DNA from: Allobosea robiniae | Lineage (GTDB): Bacteria > Pseudomonadota > Alphaproteobacteria > Rhizobiales > Beijerinckiaceae | Length of the DNA: 64,000 bases | Assembly: GCF_900102525.1 (NCBI RefSeq) | Contig: NZ_FNBZ01000008.1 | Coordinates: 62,001-126,000 of the forward strand | Direction: 5' to 3' | In this document: positions 1 through 8,423 of the stretch, piece after piece | How the letters are laid out: every line of letters begins with the position of its first letter | Position numbering within the stretch: the first letter of the stretch is position 1 | Program-made: the position numbers and the translations under genes | The notes under the pieces: model-generated | Databases searched by the model: none | Seen by the model: only the letters and a program-made list of their open reading frames with translations | What the model was told of the DNA's origin: nothing

Positions 1-63
1 CGTTATCTCAAGATCCCGCTCGATGCCTTCGCCGGAGCGGCCTGGGACGAGACGGCGCCATGA
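1..63 (+). CDS. C-terminal end of an unidentified protein (partial)
   Basis: The first 63 bases read as an open frame of 20 residues ending in TGA. The stop overlaps the ATG of the ArsR-type remnant at 60 in an ATGA arrangement, as in a translationally coupled operon. Too little is present to name the family. The ATGA overlap is the only support that it is coding. Confidence 0.45.
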   Translation, partial: RYLKIPLDAFAGAAWDETAP

Positions 64-381
64 CTCAGGTGCCGATGAACCTGGCGGAGCTGGCGAGCCG
101 GGTGGCGGAGGTCGCCGGCCTGCTCAAGGCGCTCGCCCGTCCCAGCCGACTGATGCTCGTCTGCACGCTGGTGGAGGCGGAGTATGCCGTCGGCCAGCTC
201 GAGAAGATGCTGGACGTTCACCAGCCGACACTCTCGCAGCAGCTCCGATGTTGAGGGGAGCCGGCATCGTCGAGATACCACGCGAGGCCCGGCAGACCTT
301 CTACCGATTGACCTTGCGGAAGGCCGTAGGTCTTGTCTCGGCGTTCATACCATCTTCTGCGCGCCGAAGCCTGTCCTATGA
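60..381 (+). pseudogene. ArsR/SmtB-type transcriptional regulator, two frameshifts
   Basis: The N-terminal 64 residues read as an ArsR-family winged helix: a LLKALARPSRL helix, an LVEAEYAVGQLEKML stretch and a recognition helix with HQPTLSQQLR. The frame then breaks near 249. The rest of the domain (LRGAGIVE, then REARQTFYRLT) continues in the next frame, as if one base were lost. A second break near 345 moves the last residues (HTIFCAPKPVL, stop at 381) into the third frame. Restoring one base at each point would give a protein of about 107 residues, normal for this family. The pattern resembles BigR-like sulfide-responsive repressors, but no metal- or sulfide-sensing cysteines can be assigned safely. 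Two sequencing errors are the alternative explanation; the decayed surroundings favour a real pseudogene. Confidence 0.75.
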
Positions 382-480
382 CCGCCCATTGGCCTTGCCT
401 ACCCGCCGTTCCTGATAGAGGGCGCTGCTCAAGTCAGAAGTCGGTCGGCATCGGCCTCTCCGAACTCGTCCGCAAGGGGC

Positions 481-600
481 TCATGCCACAAGCGCGAGCG
501 CGCCCACAGTGAAGCCGACCAGTACCTCGGGAATGCTGTGCGCGCCCAGCTTGACGCGGCTGATCCCGCTGACAACCAGGAGCAGGACTATCCTGAGCAC
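481..600 (-). pseudogene. PAP2-superfamily phosphatase, C-terminal fragment
   Basis: On the minus strand a frame ending at 481 (TGA) encodes a hydrophobic helix followed by SRVKLGAHSIPEVLVG. This matches the third catalytic motif of PAP2 phosphatases (SR-x5-H-x3-D/E) and the final membrane helix. The frame is open upstream of 600 but becomes unlike the family, and no start or earlier catalytic motifs are present. It is best read as the tail of a truncated lipid- or sugar-phosphatase gene lying between the ArsR remnant and the ABC exporter. Confidence 0.55.
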
Positions 601-680
601 CGAATTTGACCGGTTTGTCGCCGCAGGAGGAGGCCGCCTTCGGAGGCCGCTTTGCCGGTGGCTTCTTGGAGCGGCTCTTT

Positions 681-2474
681 TCAGGAGCGGCTCGCGGTTA
701 TCTTGGCTTTGTTCCGAGGGACATGCTGGAGGTGGATGCTGCGCTGGAAGAAATGATGGCCGATATCACCACCGGTGCTGACAATGGTACACTGGCTGAG
801 CTTGGCCGCGAAGGCCGCCAGCAATGCGGCGCGGCTTTTTTCGCGAACGGCGCCCAGTGAATCATTGAGAAAGACCCATCGTGGCGTGTGTAGGAAAACG
901 CGCGCGAAGCCGAGTGTCTGCTGCTCTTCCAGCGACAGATGCCGGTCCCAGTCGGCGACGCGGTCGAGGTCTTCCACCAGACGGTCGAGGCCGACCGCGT
1001 GCAGCGCGCCGGCATAGTGCTCGTCCGTATGGTCTTGCGCGTCGGCGGGATAGGCCAGCGCGATCCTCAGCGTGGCGCGCGGAAAATAGGGGCGCTCGGG
1101 CAGGAACAGCATGTCGGCTCGCGGCGGCAGGCCGATGCGGCCGTCGCCCCAGGGCCAGAGTCCGGCGAGGCTCATGAAGAGCGTTGTTTTTGCCGCCGCG
1201 CTGTCGCCCTCGATCAGGACATGCTCGCCGGCCTTCAGCTCGATCCTGCTTTCCTCGATCGCGGCGCATTCGACGAGCGAGCCGGGCAGATAGGCTTCCA
1301 CCTGTTCGAGGACTAGGACGCCGGCCGGGGCTTCGTAGAAGGTGATCCTGTGCTGGTCGGCGTGCAGCTCCTCGATACGCTGGAGCCTGTCGCGCAGGGC
1401 CATGATCCGAAACAACGTTGCCCGCCAATCCGCGATCTTCGAGAAATTGTCGACGAACCAGCGCAGGGCGTACTGGACCTGGTTGAAGGCGCCGACCGCG
1501 ACCATCAGGGTTCCGAGGGAGAGCCGGCCGCCGAAATAACCGGGCGACGCGATCACGAAGGGCGCGGCCATGGCGAGCCAGCCATGGCCCGACGTCACCC
1601 AGGTCAGCGAGACGATGCCGTTGGCGAGCTGGCGCGCCAGCGATTGGACTTTGTGAAAGGTCTGGTCGAGATGGGCGCGCTCGTCGCTTTCACCCTGATA
1701 GAGCACGACGGCTTCCGACCGCTCGGCCACCTTGATCAGGGACGCCCTGAAATCGGCCTCGCGCGCATAGCGCTCGGCGTTCAGCGCGATCAACGGCCGG
1801 CCGACCCGCCATGCCAGCCACGAGCCGATGGAGGCATACGCGATCGCGCACCAGACCATGTAGCCGGGAATGGTGAAGTCGCCATGGCCGAAATTGAACA
1901 CGACCTGCGTCGAGAGGATCCAGAGCACGCCGATGAAGCTCACCAGCATCAGCGAGGCCTGCAGCAGGCCATTGCCGAGATCGACGGAGAGCTCCGTCAG
2001 GTGGCGGGCATCCTCGTGGATGCGCTGATCGGGATTGACACCGGCCTCACCGGCGAAGGCGAGCAGATAGGCGCGCTTGGGCTTCAGCCATTCGTCGAGC
2101 ATGTCCCGTGTCAGCCAGCCCCGTAGCCTGACCTTGCCGACTTCGGTGAGCCAGGCCTGGGCGACGACGAGCAGGAGGAGCGCGCCGATGAGCGACAGAA
2201 ACACCAGGAGCTGATGGCCGAAGGCTCCCAGGTCACGGTTCTGGAGGGCATCGTAGAGCGCGCCCTGCCAGTTGTTCAGCTGGATCTGGAATACGGCATT
2301 CGTCGCGATGACAACGATGCTGCCCATCGGCAGGAACAGCAGTGCCAGCCGGCGCGGCGAGGCGCGCATCGCCTTGATGAGGATCCAAAGCTGGTGCAGG
2401 ACGCCGCTTGCCGAAACGTCCAGCGCGGAAGCGGCTGCGGGCGGTGTCGGGCTCCCGTCCATCGCGGCGCTCAA
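681..2474 (-). CDS. SbmA/YddA-type ABC exporter (fused permease-ATPase) with degenerate ATPase motifs
   Basis: 597 residues. An ABC_membrane_2 (SbmA/BacA-like) membrane domain fills roughly residues 30-340, followed by a C-terminal nucleotide-binding domain, as in YddA-type half-transporters (COG4178) linked to peptide or cobalamin transport. The ATPase is altered at every key site. Walker A reads GDSAAAKT (about residue 423; the Gly before Lys is Ala). The signature LSxGEQ is LSLEEQ. Walker B plus catalytic Glu (normally FLDEA) is FLNDS near residue 534. The switch His is replaced (STGGD). The rest of the fold is well kept (LFLPERPYFP, FARVFLHTP). It lies 22 bp downstream of the beta-glucosidase on the same strand, so they probably form one transcript. 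It may bind but not hydrolyse ATP, or work by proton motive force like SbmA. Confidence 0.85.
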   Translation of the reverse strand: MSAAMDGSPTPPAAASALDVSASGVLHQLWILIKAMRASPRRLALLFLPMGSIVVIATNAVFQIQLNNWQGALYDALQNRDLGAFGHQLLVFLSLIGALLLLVVAQAWLTEVGKVRLRGWLTRDMLDEWLKPKRAYLLAFAGEAGVNPDQRIHEDARHLTELSVDLGNGLLQASLMLVSFIGVLWILSTQVVFNFGHGDFTIPGYMVWCAIAYASIGSWLAWRVGRPLIALNAERYAREADFRASLIKVAERSEAVVLYQGESDERAHLDQTFHKVQSLARQLANGIVSLTWVTSGHGWLAMAAPFVIASPGYFGGRLSLGTLMVAVGAFNQVQYALRWFVDNFSKIADWRATLFRIMALRDRLQRIEELHADQHRITFYEAPAGVLVLEQVEAYLPGSLVECAAIEESRIELKAGEHVLIEGDSAAAKTTLFMSLAGLWPWGDGRIGLPPRADMLFLPERPYFPRATLRIALAYPADAQDHTDEHYAGALHAVGLDRLVEDLDRVADWDRHLSLEEQQTLGFARVFLHTPRWVFLNDSLGAVREKSRAALLAAFAAKLSQCTIVSTGGDIGHHFFQRSIHLQHVPRNKAKITASRS

Positions 2475-2496
2475 GGCTCGACCATCGGCCCGGGCA

Positions 2497-4665
2497 TCAG
2501 GCGACGCTCGGGGGCGGGTTCACCCGCAATTCGAGCATCTGCAACTGCGCCGGGTCGGCGCTCGGCCCGACGAAGACGTCGAAGAGCCCGGGTTCGAGCA
2601 GCGGTTCGAGATCGGCGCCGAGGAAACGAAGCTGGTCGGAGGAGAGCGTGAAGCGCACGGTGTTCATCTCACCGGGGGCGAGCGCGACCTTTGTGAAGTC
2701 CTTCAATTCCAGCTGAGGCCGCGTGATCGAGGACACGACGTCGCGGATGAACAGGAACACGGTGTGCTCGCCGGCCATCGTCCCCGTATTCTTGACGTCG
2801 ATCAGGATTTCTGTGGCTTCGCCCGCGGTGATCGTCCATCTGGTCGCGCGCGGATTGGTCAAAAGGAATGTCGTGTAGGACAGCCCGTGGCCGAACGTGA
2901 AGCGGGGGTCGTTCGGAATATCGAGGTACTTGCTGGAAAAGTGCTCGGTTTCCAGCCTTGGACGGCCTGTGGGGCGCTCGGCGTAGAAAATCGGGATCTG
3001 CCCGACATCGGCGGGCCACGACATCGAGAGTCGACCGCTCGGATTATGAGCACCGCTCAGCACATCGGCAATGGCGCCGGCACCTTCCGAGCCCGGATGC
3101 CAGACCGCGAGGATCGCTTTGGCGCCTGCAGCGAGCCAGTCCGGCAAGATCAGCGGCCGGCCCGAGAACAGCAGGACGATGACGGGCCGGCCCGTCTCCA
3201 GCATCGCCCGCGCCAGCTCCTGCTGAGGCTGGGGCACGTCGGGATGGGCCCGGCTGCTGGCTTCGCCTGCCATGTCGACTCGCTCGCCGAGGCAAAGGAG
3301 AATCGCGTCGCGCTGCCCCGCCTCCCGACGCGCCGCTTCGAGACCGCTGTCATCGGGCTGTTCGACGTGGCTACCGGTGGCAACTGATATCGCAGCCTTG
3401 GGAAATGCTGTCTTAAGCCGGTCGACCAACTCGGCGACGCGCTCGTCGGCCGCCGGCTCCGAGGAGCCTCCCACGATTTCGCCAAAGGGGCCGACGATCG
3501 CGATGGAACTCAGGCTATTCTTGAGCGGCAGCGTGTCCCCGGAATGGGTCAGGAGCACGATCGACTTGCACGCGGCCTCCCGCGCCAGAGTTCTGCGCGC
3601 CGGCTGGGCGCCGACGGCCGCCACGGCCTCGGGCGAACCGCAGCGGCGATAGGGATCGTCGAACAGGCCAAGTTTCAGCTTGAGCAGCAGGATGCGCCGC
3701 ACCGCTTCGTCGATGCGCGCCATGGTGACGAGACCACGATCGAGCGCCTCGGGCAGCCCATCGACATAGGCGCCCTTGCCCATCATGTCGATGTCGACAC
3801 CTGCGTTCAACGCAAGCGCGGCCGCCTCGGGCTTGGCTGCGACGCCGTGCAGCAACAGCTCGGCGATGGAACTCCAGTCGCTCACGATCACGCCCTCGAA
3901 CCCCCAGCGCTCGCGCACCAGACCTCGCAGGAGCGGCACGTGAATGGACATCGGAGTGCCGTTGAGATCGACGAAAGCCGGCATGATGCAGGCGACGCCA
4001 GCTTCGACTGCGGCCTTGAACGGTGGCAGGTAGACTTCATGCAGCAGCCGCTCCGACATGTCGACCGAGGCATATTCCCGGCCGGCGAGGACCGCTCCGT
4101 AACCGGCAAAATGCTTCGCGGTCGCAGCGATCGCCGTCGGCGGGGCGAGATCGGCCGTCTGATAGCCCCGCACCTTCGCCCGCGCGATCCGCTGGCCGAC
4201 AAGCGGATCTTCGCCTGGCCCTTCGAGCGTCCGTCCCCAGCGCGGATCCCGCGCGATGTCGATCATCGGAGCAAAGGTCAGGTCGATGCCCTCGACTGCG
4301 CATTCCTCGGCCGCCACGCGAGCGGTCGCTTCCCACAGCGTTGGATCGAAGGCCGACGATTCCCCAAGCGGGATCGGGAACATCGTTCTCAGCCCATAGA
4401 GAACATCCAGCGAGAAGAAGAGGGGAATCCGGAGGCGCGAGCCCTCGACGGCGTGCCGCTGCGCATCCCGGATGCGCTCCGGCCCGACTAGGTTCAGGAG
4501 GCTGCCGACCTCACCGTTCTGGATGGCGGCGGATGTGACTGGCGCGGAGGCGGGGCCCGTCTGCACCAGCTCGCCGCTCAGCATGGTGAGCTGTCCGACC
4601 TTCTCCTTCAGCGTCATGGCACCGATAAGCTTTTCGATCCCCTCGCGATCCATCGGCGCTGTCAT
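2497..4665 (-). CDS. bglX: Beta-glucosidase, glycoside hydrolase family 3
   Basis: 722 residues, the usual BglX length. An N-terminal GH3 barrel carries KHFAGYGA (about residue 184) and the nucleophile motif VSDWSS (about residue 261). The alpha/beta sandwich domain follows (IAIVGPFGE), then a fibronectin-III-like C-terminal domain. It hydrolyses terminal beta-linked glucose or xylose from oligosaccharides. No signal peptide is visible (the protein starts MTAPMDREGIEKL), so a cytoplasmic location is more likely than the periplasm of E. coli BglX. The ATG at 4665 has AAGGAA nine bases upstream. It heads a likely two-gene unit with the degenerate ABC exporter. Confidence 0.93.
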   Translation of the reverse strand: MTAPMDREGIEKLIGAMTLKEKVGQLTMLSGELVQTGPASAPVTSAAIQNGEVGSLLNLVGPERIRDAQRHAVEGSRLRIPLFFSLDVLYGLRTMFPIPLGESSAFDPTLWEATARVAAEECAVEGIDLTFAPMIDIARDPRWGRTLEGPGEDPLVGQRIARAKVRGYQTADLAPPTAIAATAKHFAGYGAVLAGREYASVDMSERLLHEVYLPPFKAAVEAGVACIMPAFVDLNGTPMSIHVPLLRGLVRERWGFEGVIVSDWSSIAELLLHGVAAKPEAAALALNAGVDIDMMGKGAYVDGLPEALDRGLVTMARIDEAVRRILLLKLKLGLFDDPYRRCGSPEAVAAVGAQPARRTLAREAACKSIVLLTHSGDTLPLKNSLSSIAIVGPFGEIVGGSSEPAADERVAELVDRLKTAFPKAAISVATGSHVEQPDDSGLEAARREAGQRDAILLCLGERVDMAGEASSRAHPDVPQPQQELARAMLETGRPVIVLLFSGRPLILPDWLAAGAKAILAVWHPGSEGAGAIADVLSGAHNPSGRLSMSWPADVGQIPIFYAERPTGRPRLETEHFSSKYLDIPNDPRFTFGHGLSYTTFLLTNPRATRWTITAGEATEILIDVKNTGTMAGEHTVFLFIRDVVSSITRPQLELKDFTKVALAPGEMNTVRFTLSSDQLRFLGADLEPLLEPGLFDVFVGPSADPAQLQMLELRVNPPPSVA

Positions 4666-4975
4666 CGACCGTTCCTTCAGACCTCAGGCATCTCAAAACC
4701 ATCCCTCATAAAACAAATGGGTCAGGATGCCGTTTGCCACCATAGGCATTCGCGCGCATTTTTGCTGCAGCAGCCCCTCAACGACGAAGGCAAGCAGGAT
4801 GTCGTCGAGGACCGGTTGAACTCGGCCACGCAGTTTTCCGTTTCCGGCAGCGATGGCCAACCGTTGCGTTGGGTTGCGACAACCGGACGCTCCAGATGTC
4901 GGCTACGAGTCAGCTTAAACCCCGCTGTCGTCTCCCGAACCGCTCGCCCGGAAGCAGACATTCCCGACGTCCGCT
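4666..4975. other. Intergenic stretch upstream of bglX
   Basis: This holds the bglX ribosome-binding site (AAGGAA on the minus strand near 4671) and an AT-rich patch at about 4695-4725 that may contain its promoter. No supported gene. A minus-strand open frame at about 4690-4870 has no recognisable family or start. Confidence 0.5.
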
Positions 4976-5212
4976 ATGGGCCATTTCCGGGCAGTTCCGG
5001 ACACTCTGGCCCAGGCGAGGCTGCGCACCATCGTCGGCGTTGGCATACCGCTCGACGCCATCGAGGGTAAAATGAAGCTGAACCGGGACAAGTCGATCAA
5101 AGATCGGCTCCGCGTCATAGCGGCTCTCGAGGAGCGAGGTGGCGAGAACGGAATAGCCATCGCCGACGTCATCCGTAGTCAACCCGACATCTTGGTCGCC
5201 ATCGCGGGCTAA
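4976..5212 (+). pseudogene. PaiB-type FMN-binding regulator/transacetylase, C-terminal remnant
   Basis: 78 residues are open. The stretch LRTIVGVGIPLDAIEGKMKL, then NRDKSIKDRLRVIAALEE, closely resembles the C-terminal third of PaiB/FMN-binding split-barrel proteins (normally about 200 residues), where IVG-x-E/I-I and EGK-x-KLSQN are conserved. The N-terminal flavin-binding two thirds are absent and the upstream frame does not supply them, so this is a 5'-truncated remnant. It stands alone among non-coding DNA. Confidence 0.6.
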
Positions 5213-5807
5213 GTTTGAGGAGTCCGGGCGCCTAGCCAGAAGGACGCAACCTCCCCGGCTCGGGGGTCCTCCCCGCGCACAGCGGATAAGGTCGCCGCCT
5301 GCCGGTGCGAACGCAAGCCCCGGAAATCGCCACGGTCCGACATCCGGTCGATGCGGTGAAGATGTCGATCGCCTCGTCACCTCGCCGGATACAAAACAAA
5401 TCATCGCGTTCTGCCGCGAAAAACGCATATTCTATTTCATTGCCAATAATAATGACCCAAGCAATAATATTGAACGCGATGGCGTTTTCAGCGTCTTCGC
5501 CGCGGGATTTGCTGGAGCAGCTTGCGCCGCGTCAACAACGCTAAAAGCACCACGATGTCTCGTGGGCTCCTTTTGTTTTGGAGACGCGAATGTCCATGAC
5601 GTTCAGCACAGCAGAGTTCGCAGCCGGCTCGCTCTTCCATCGACGGCTCTGACCGTCGGAGCCTGAGGACGGGCCGCCTCTCCGCGCACGTTCCGAGCCG
5701 ATTCACACATCAGGCAAAGCAATCTCGCGCCAGCCGCAATCGCGGCTGTGCGACCGAGCGCGCGCGTCTGTCCAGATCCCTTCATCACGCCAGACCGGGA
5801 CGCCACC
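5213..5807. other. Non-coding stretch with an AT-rich island
   Basis: No protein gene is supported. A markedly AT-rich island at 5385-5480 sits in otherwise GC-rich DNA and contains a good sigma-70-like promoter. About 80 bases downstream is a hairpin followed by a T-rich run. These are listed separately as a candidate small RNA. The remainder up to the OsmC gene shows nothing recognisable. Confidence 0.5.
5440..5578 (+). ncRNA. Candidate small RNA: promoter plus terminator-like hairpin
   Basis: TTGCCA (5440-5445), a 17-base spacer and AATAAT (5463-5468) make a good housekeeping promoter. An 11-base palindrome CAATAATATTG (5462-5472) overlaps the -10. Transcription from about 5475 would end at a bulged hairpin (5546-5568, core CCACGA-TGTC-TCGTGG) followed by CCTTTTGTTTT, which looks like a Rho-independent terminator. 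The product would be about 100 nt with no ORF. This is inferred only from the layout. Confidence 0.35.
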
Positions 5808-6344
5808 ATGTCCAATCTCACGGAATATCTCGCCCAGAAACGCGACGCCCTGCTGCGCCGCAAGGCCCATGCCCGCTCGGGAGAAGCCAGTCCGCTGAAG
5901 CTGCAGGCGCAAGCCCATGCCGAGGGTCGCAGCGGCGTCCGGCGCATCCGCATCCGCGACTTCCAGGTGATCAGCGACAGCCCGCCGGATTTCGCCGGCT
6001 ACGATCTTGGGCCGAGCTCGCCTGAACTGCTGCTCGGCGCACTGTCGAGCTGCCTGACCCATACCTACCTGATCCAGGCCGCCGACCAGCAGATCGCCCT
6101 GGAGGATGTCTGGGTCGAGGTGCACGGCCAGCTCGACCCGCGCGCCGGAACGCCCGGCCACGAGACCACGCCGATCTATCCGCACGACCTGTCCTACACC
6201 GTCAGGCTCACGACGGACGCGACCGAGCTCGACGCCCTGAATGCCGCCGTCGAGCGCTTCTGCCCGATCCTGAACCTGCTCCGGCAGAGTGTCGAAGTGC
6301 GCGGCACCGTCGAGCGCGTGCCGGCCAATCGCGCGGCAGCCTGA
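5808..6344 (+). CDS. OsmC/Ohr family protein
   Basis: 178 residues from the ATG at 5808 (MSNLTEYLAQKRD); the in-frame ATG at 5748 would add an unrelated arginine/proline leader. Two cysteines sit where the peroxidatic and resolving cysteines of OsmC/Ohr thiol peroxidases lie: LSSCLTHTY (about residue 82) and FCPILN (about residue 152). The family reduces organic hydroperoxides in the cytoplasm. It is the first gene of a same-strand run with an SsuABC-type importer 50 bp downstream, so its role may be in handling organosulfur or thiol compounds rather than general peroxide stress. The substrate cannot be read from the sequence. Confidence 0.85.
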   Translation: MSNLTEYLAQKRDALLRRKAHARSGEASPLKLQAQAHAEGRSGVRRIRIRDFQVISDSPPDFAGYDLGPSSPELLLGALSSCLTHTYLIQAADQQIALEDVWVEVHGQLDPRAGTPGHETTPIYPHDLSYTVRLTTDATELDALNAAVERFCPILNLLRQSVEVRGTVERVPANRAAA

Positions 6345-6394
6345 CCCTTTCCCGAATGACCATGCAGCCGCGTGCAGAGCGGCAAGGAGCGACC

Positions 6395-7417
6395 ATGACC
6401 CAGCAGACGACCTTCCCCTCCCGCCGCACCTTGTTGCGCGGAGCCGCCGCGCTTGCCGCCGCACCGCTGGCCGGTTTGGCCGGGCAACATGCTTTCGCTC
6501 AAGCCTCGCCGCTGAAGCAGCGTCAGACGATCAAGCTCGCCTGGGGCCAGACGGCCGTCTGCCAGTCGCCGATCTCGGTCGCGCTGAAGCAAGGCCTGTT
6601 CGAAAAGTACAATCTCGCGGTGGAGCCGGTGAATTTCAGCGGCCCGACCGACGCCCTGCTGCAAGCGATCGCGACCGGCCATGCCGATGGCGGCATCGGC
6701 ATGGCGCTGCGCTGGCTGAAGCCGCTGGAGCAGGGCTTCGATGTCGGCCTCACCGTCGGCACTCATGGCGGCTGCATGCGCCTGCTGGTGCCCGAGGCCG
6801 CCAATATCGGCAGCCTGAAAGACCTGAAGGGCAAATCCATCGCCGTCACCGATCCGGCAAGCCCGGTGCGCAACTTCTTCGCCATCCGCCTCGCCGAGAT
6901 CGGGCTCGATCCCGAGAAGGACGTGAGCTGGGTGCAGTATCCGCAGGACCTGTTCGGCGAGGCGCTGAAGAAGGGAGAGGTTCAGGCGCTCGCCGGCGAC
7001 GACCCGCATCTCTACCTGATCCGCGAGCGCGACAAGCTCATCGAGCTCGCCACCAATCTCGAAGGCCAGTACGCGAAATCGACCTGCTGCGTGCTCGGCC
7101 TGCGCGGTGCCCTGATCCGCGACCAGCCCGAGGTTGCCGGCGCGATCTCGCGCGCCATCGTCGAGGCGCAGGCCTGGACCGCGGCCAATCCCGACAAGAC
7201 GGCCGAGATCTTCGCGCCTTTCGTCCCGGCCAAGGTCACGCCCGAGACGGTGGCGGCGATTCTGCGCAGCCACACTCATGATCATCACTCCACCGGCGCG
7301 GCGCTGCGCGGCGACGTCGCGCTGTTCACCGAGCAGCTCAAGCTCGTCAACGTGATCCGCAAGAACACCGACGCCAAGGCCTTCGCGCAGAAGATCGTGC
7401 CCCATGTCCCCGTTTGA
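6395..7417 (+). CDS. ABC transporter substrate-binding protein, SsuA/TauA (NMT1) type
   Basis: About 340 residues from the ATG at 6395, which has AAGGAG 6 nt upstream; an ATG at 6356 in frame has none. It begins with a twin-arginine signal, SRRTLLRGAAALAAAPLAG with cleavage near QHAFA, so the mature protein should be periplasmic. The body (IKLAWGQTAVCQSPISVALK, then GLFEKYNL) is typical of binding proteins for sulfonates, nitrate or thiamine precursors. It overlaps the permease start by 14 bases. An aliphatic sulfonate or related organosulfur compound is the likeliest ligand, but this is a family guess. Confidence 0.85.
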   Translation: MTQQTTFPSRRTLLRGAAALAAAPLAGLAGQHAFAQASPLKQRQTIKLAWGQTAVCQSPISVALKQGLFEKYNLAVEPVNFSGPTDALLQAIATGHADGGIGMALRWLKPLEQGFDVGLTVGTHGGCMRLLVPEAANIGSLKDLKGKSIAVTDPASPVRNFFAIRLAEIGLDPEKDVSWVQYPQDLFGEALKKGEVQALAGDDPHLYLIRERDKLIELATNLEGQYAKSTCCVLGLRGALIRDQPEVAGAISRAIVEAQAWTAANPDKTAEIFAPFVPAKVTPETVAAILRSHTHDHHSTGAALRGDVALFTEQLKLVNVIRKNTDAKAFAQKIVPHVPV

Positions 7418-8423
7418 ACAGACCGGCTCCACATCGGCCTTCGACCAGCCGCGCCTGCAGGTCGATGGCTCGGTGCTGGCGCGGGGCGCGCTCGCCACGG
7501 CCGCCTGGACCGCGGTCGCGGCCTCCGTCACGCTGCTCGCCAACAGGAAGGTCGGCTTTGCCGACCCGCTCTATGTCGGCGAGACCAATGCCGGCTTCAT
7601 CGGCTGGGCCGTCCTGCTGGCGCTGGCGACGGCTGTCGGGGCGCTTTGGCCGCCGCTCGGCCGGCGCCTCGGCCGGGCGGCACCCTGGCTCGTCGTCCTC
7701 GCGCTCTTCGTCGGCATCTGGGACCTGCTGACGGCGAAGCTCGGCCTGCTGCCCGTGCCCTTCTTTGCTCCGCCATCGGCGCTGGTCGAGGTCTATGCGG
7801 AGGACTGGCCGCGGCTCGGCGAGAGCGTGCTGCATTCGCTGCGCCTGCTGGCATTCGGCTTCCTGTTCGGCACGATCTCCGGCTTCGTGACCGGCGTGGC
7901 GATCGGCTGGTCGCGCGGGCTGGGCTACTGGGTCCATCCGGTGCTGCGTTTCCTCGGGCCGATCCCCTCGACCGCGCTCCTGCCGATGGCGTTCTTCTTC
8001 TTCCCGTCGAGCTTCTCGGCCGCGATCTTCCTGATCGCACTCGCCACCTGGTTTCCGGTCACGGTGCTGACCTGGTCCGGCGTCGCCAGCGTCGACAAGG
8101 CCTATTACGACGTAGCCCGGACGCTGGGCGCCGGCCGTGCCTTCCTGATCTTCAAGGTCGCGATCCCTGCCGCCCTGCCCCATGTCTTCGTCGGCCTGTT
8201 CATGGGGCTCGGCGCCTCGTTCTCGGTGCTGGTCGCGGCCGAGATGATGGGGGTCAAATCCGGGCTCGGCTACTACCTGCAATGGGCGCAGGGCTGGGCC
8301 GCCTATGCCAACATGTACGGCGCGCTGATCGTGATGGCGCTGATCTTCTCGAGCCTGATCACGCTGCTCTTCGCGCTGCGCGATCGTCTGCTCGGCTGGC
8401 AGAAGGATGTGGTGAAATGGTAA
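7404..8423 (+). CDS. ABC transporter permease, SsuC/TauC type
   Basis: 339 residues with about eight hydrophobic segments. The C-terminal half is the BPD_transp_1 domain, with the coupling stretch around DVARTLGAGRAFLIFKVAIP that contacts the ATPase. The N-terminal 100 residues add two extra membrane helices relative to E. coli SsuC. The start ATG lies inside the end of the binding-protein gene and the stop overlaps the ATPase start, so all three are translationally coupled. Confidence 0.88.
   Translation: MSPFEQTGSTSAFDQPRLQVDGSVLARGALATAAWTAVAASVTLLANRKVGFADPLYVGETNAGFIGWAVLLALATAVGALWPPLGRRLGRAAPWLVVLALFVGIWDLLTAKLGLLPVPFFAPPSALVEVYAEDWPRLGESVLHSLRLLAFGFLFGTISGFVTGVAIGWSRGLGYWVHPVLRFLGPIPSTALLPMAFFFFPSSFSAAIFLIALATWFPVTVLTWSGVASVDKAYYDVARTLGAGRAFLIFKVAIPAALPHVFVGLFMGLGASFSVLVAAEMMGVKSGLGYYLQWAQGWAAYANMYGALIVMALIFSSLITLLFALRDRLLGWQKDVVKW

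Noticed and set aside
4690..4870. Minus-strand open frame upstream of bglX
   Set aside because: About 50 residues with some helix-like composition, but no start, no ribosome-binding site and no recognised family.
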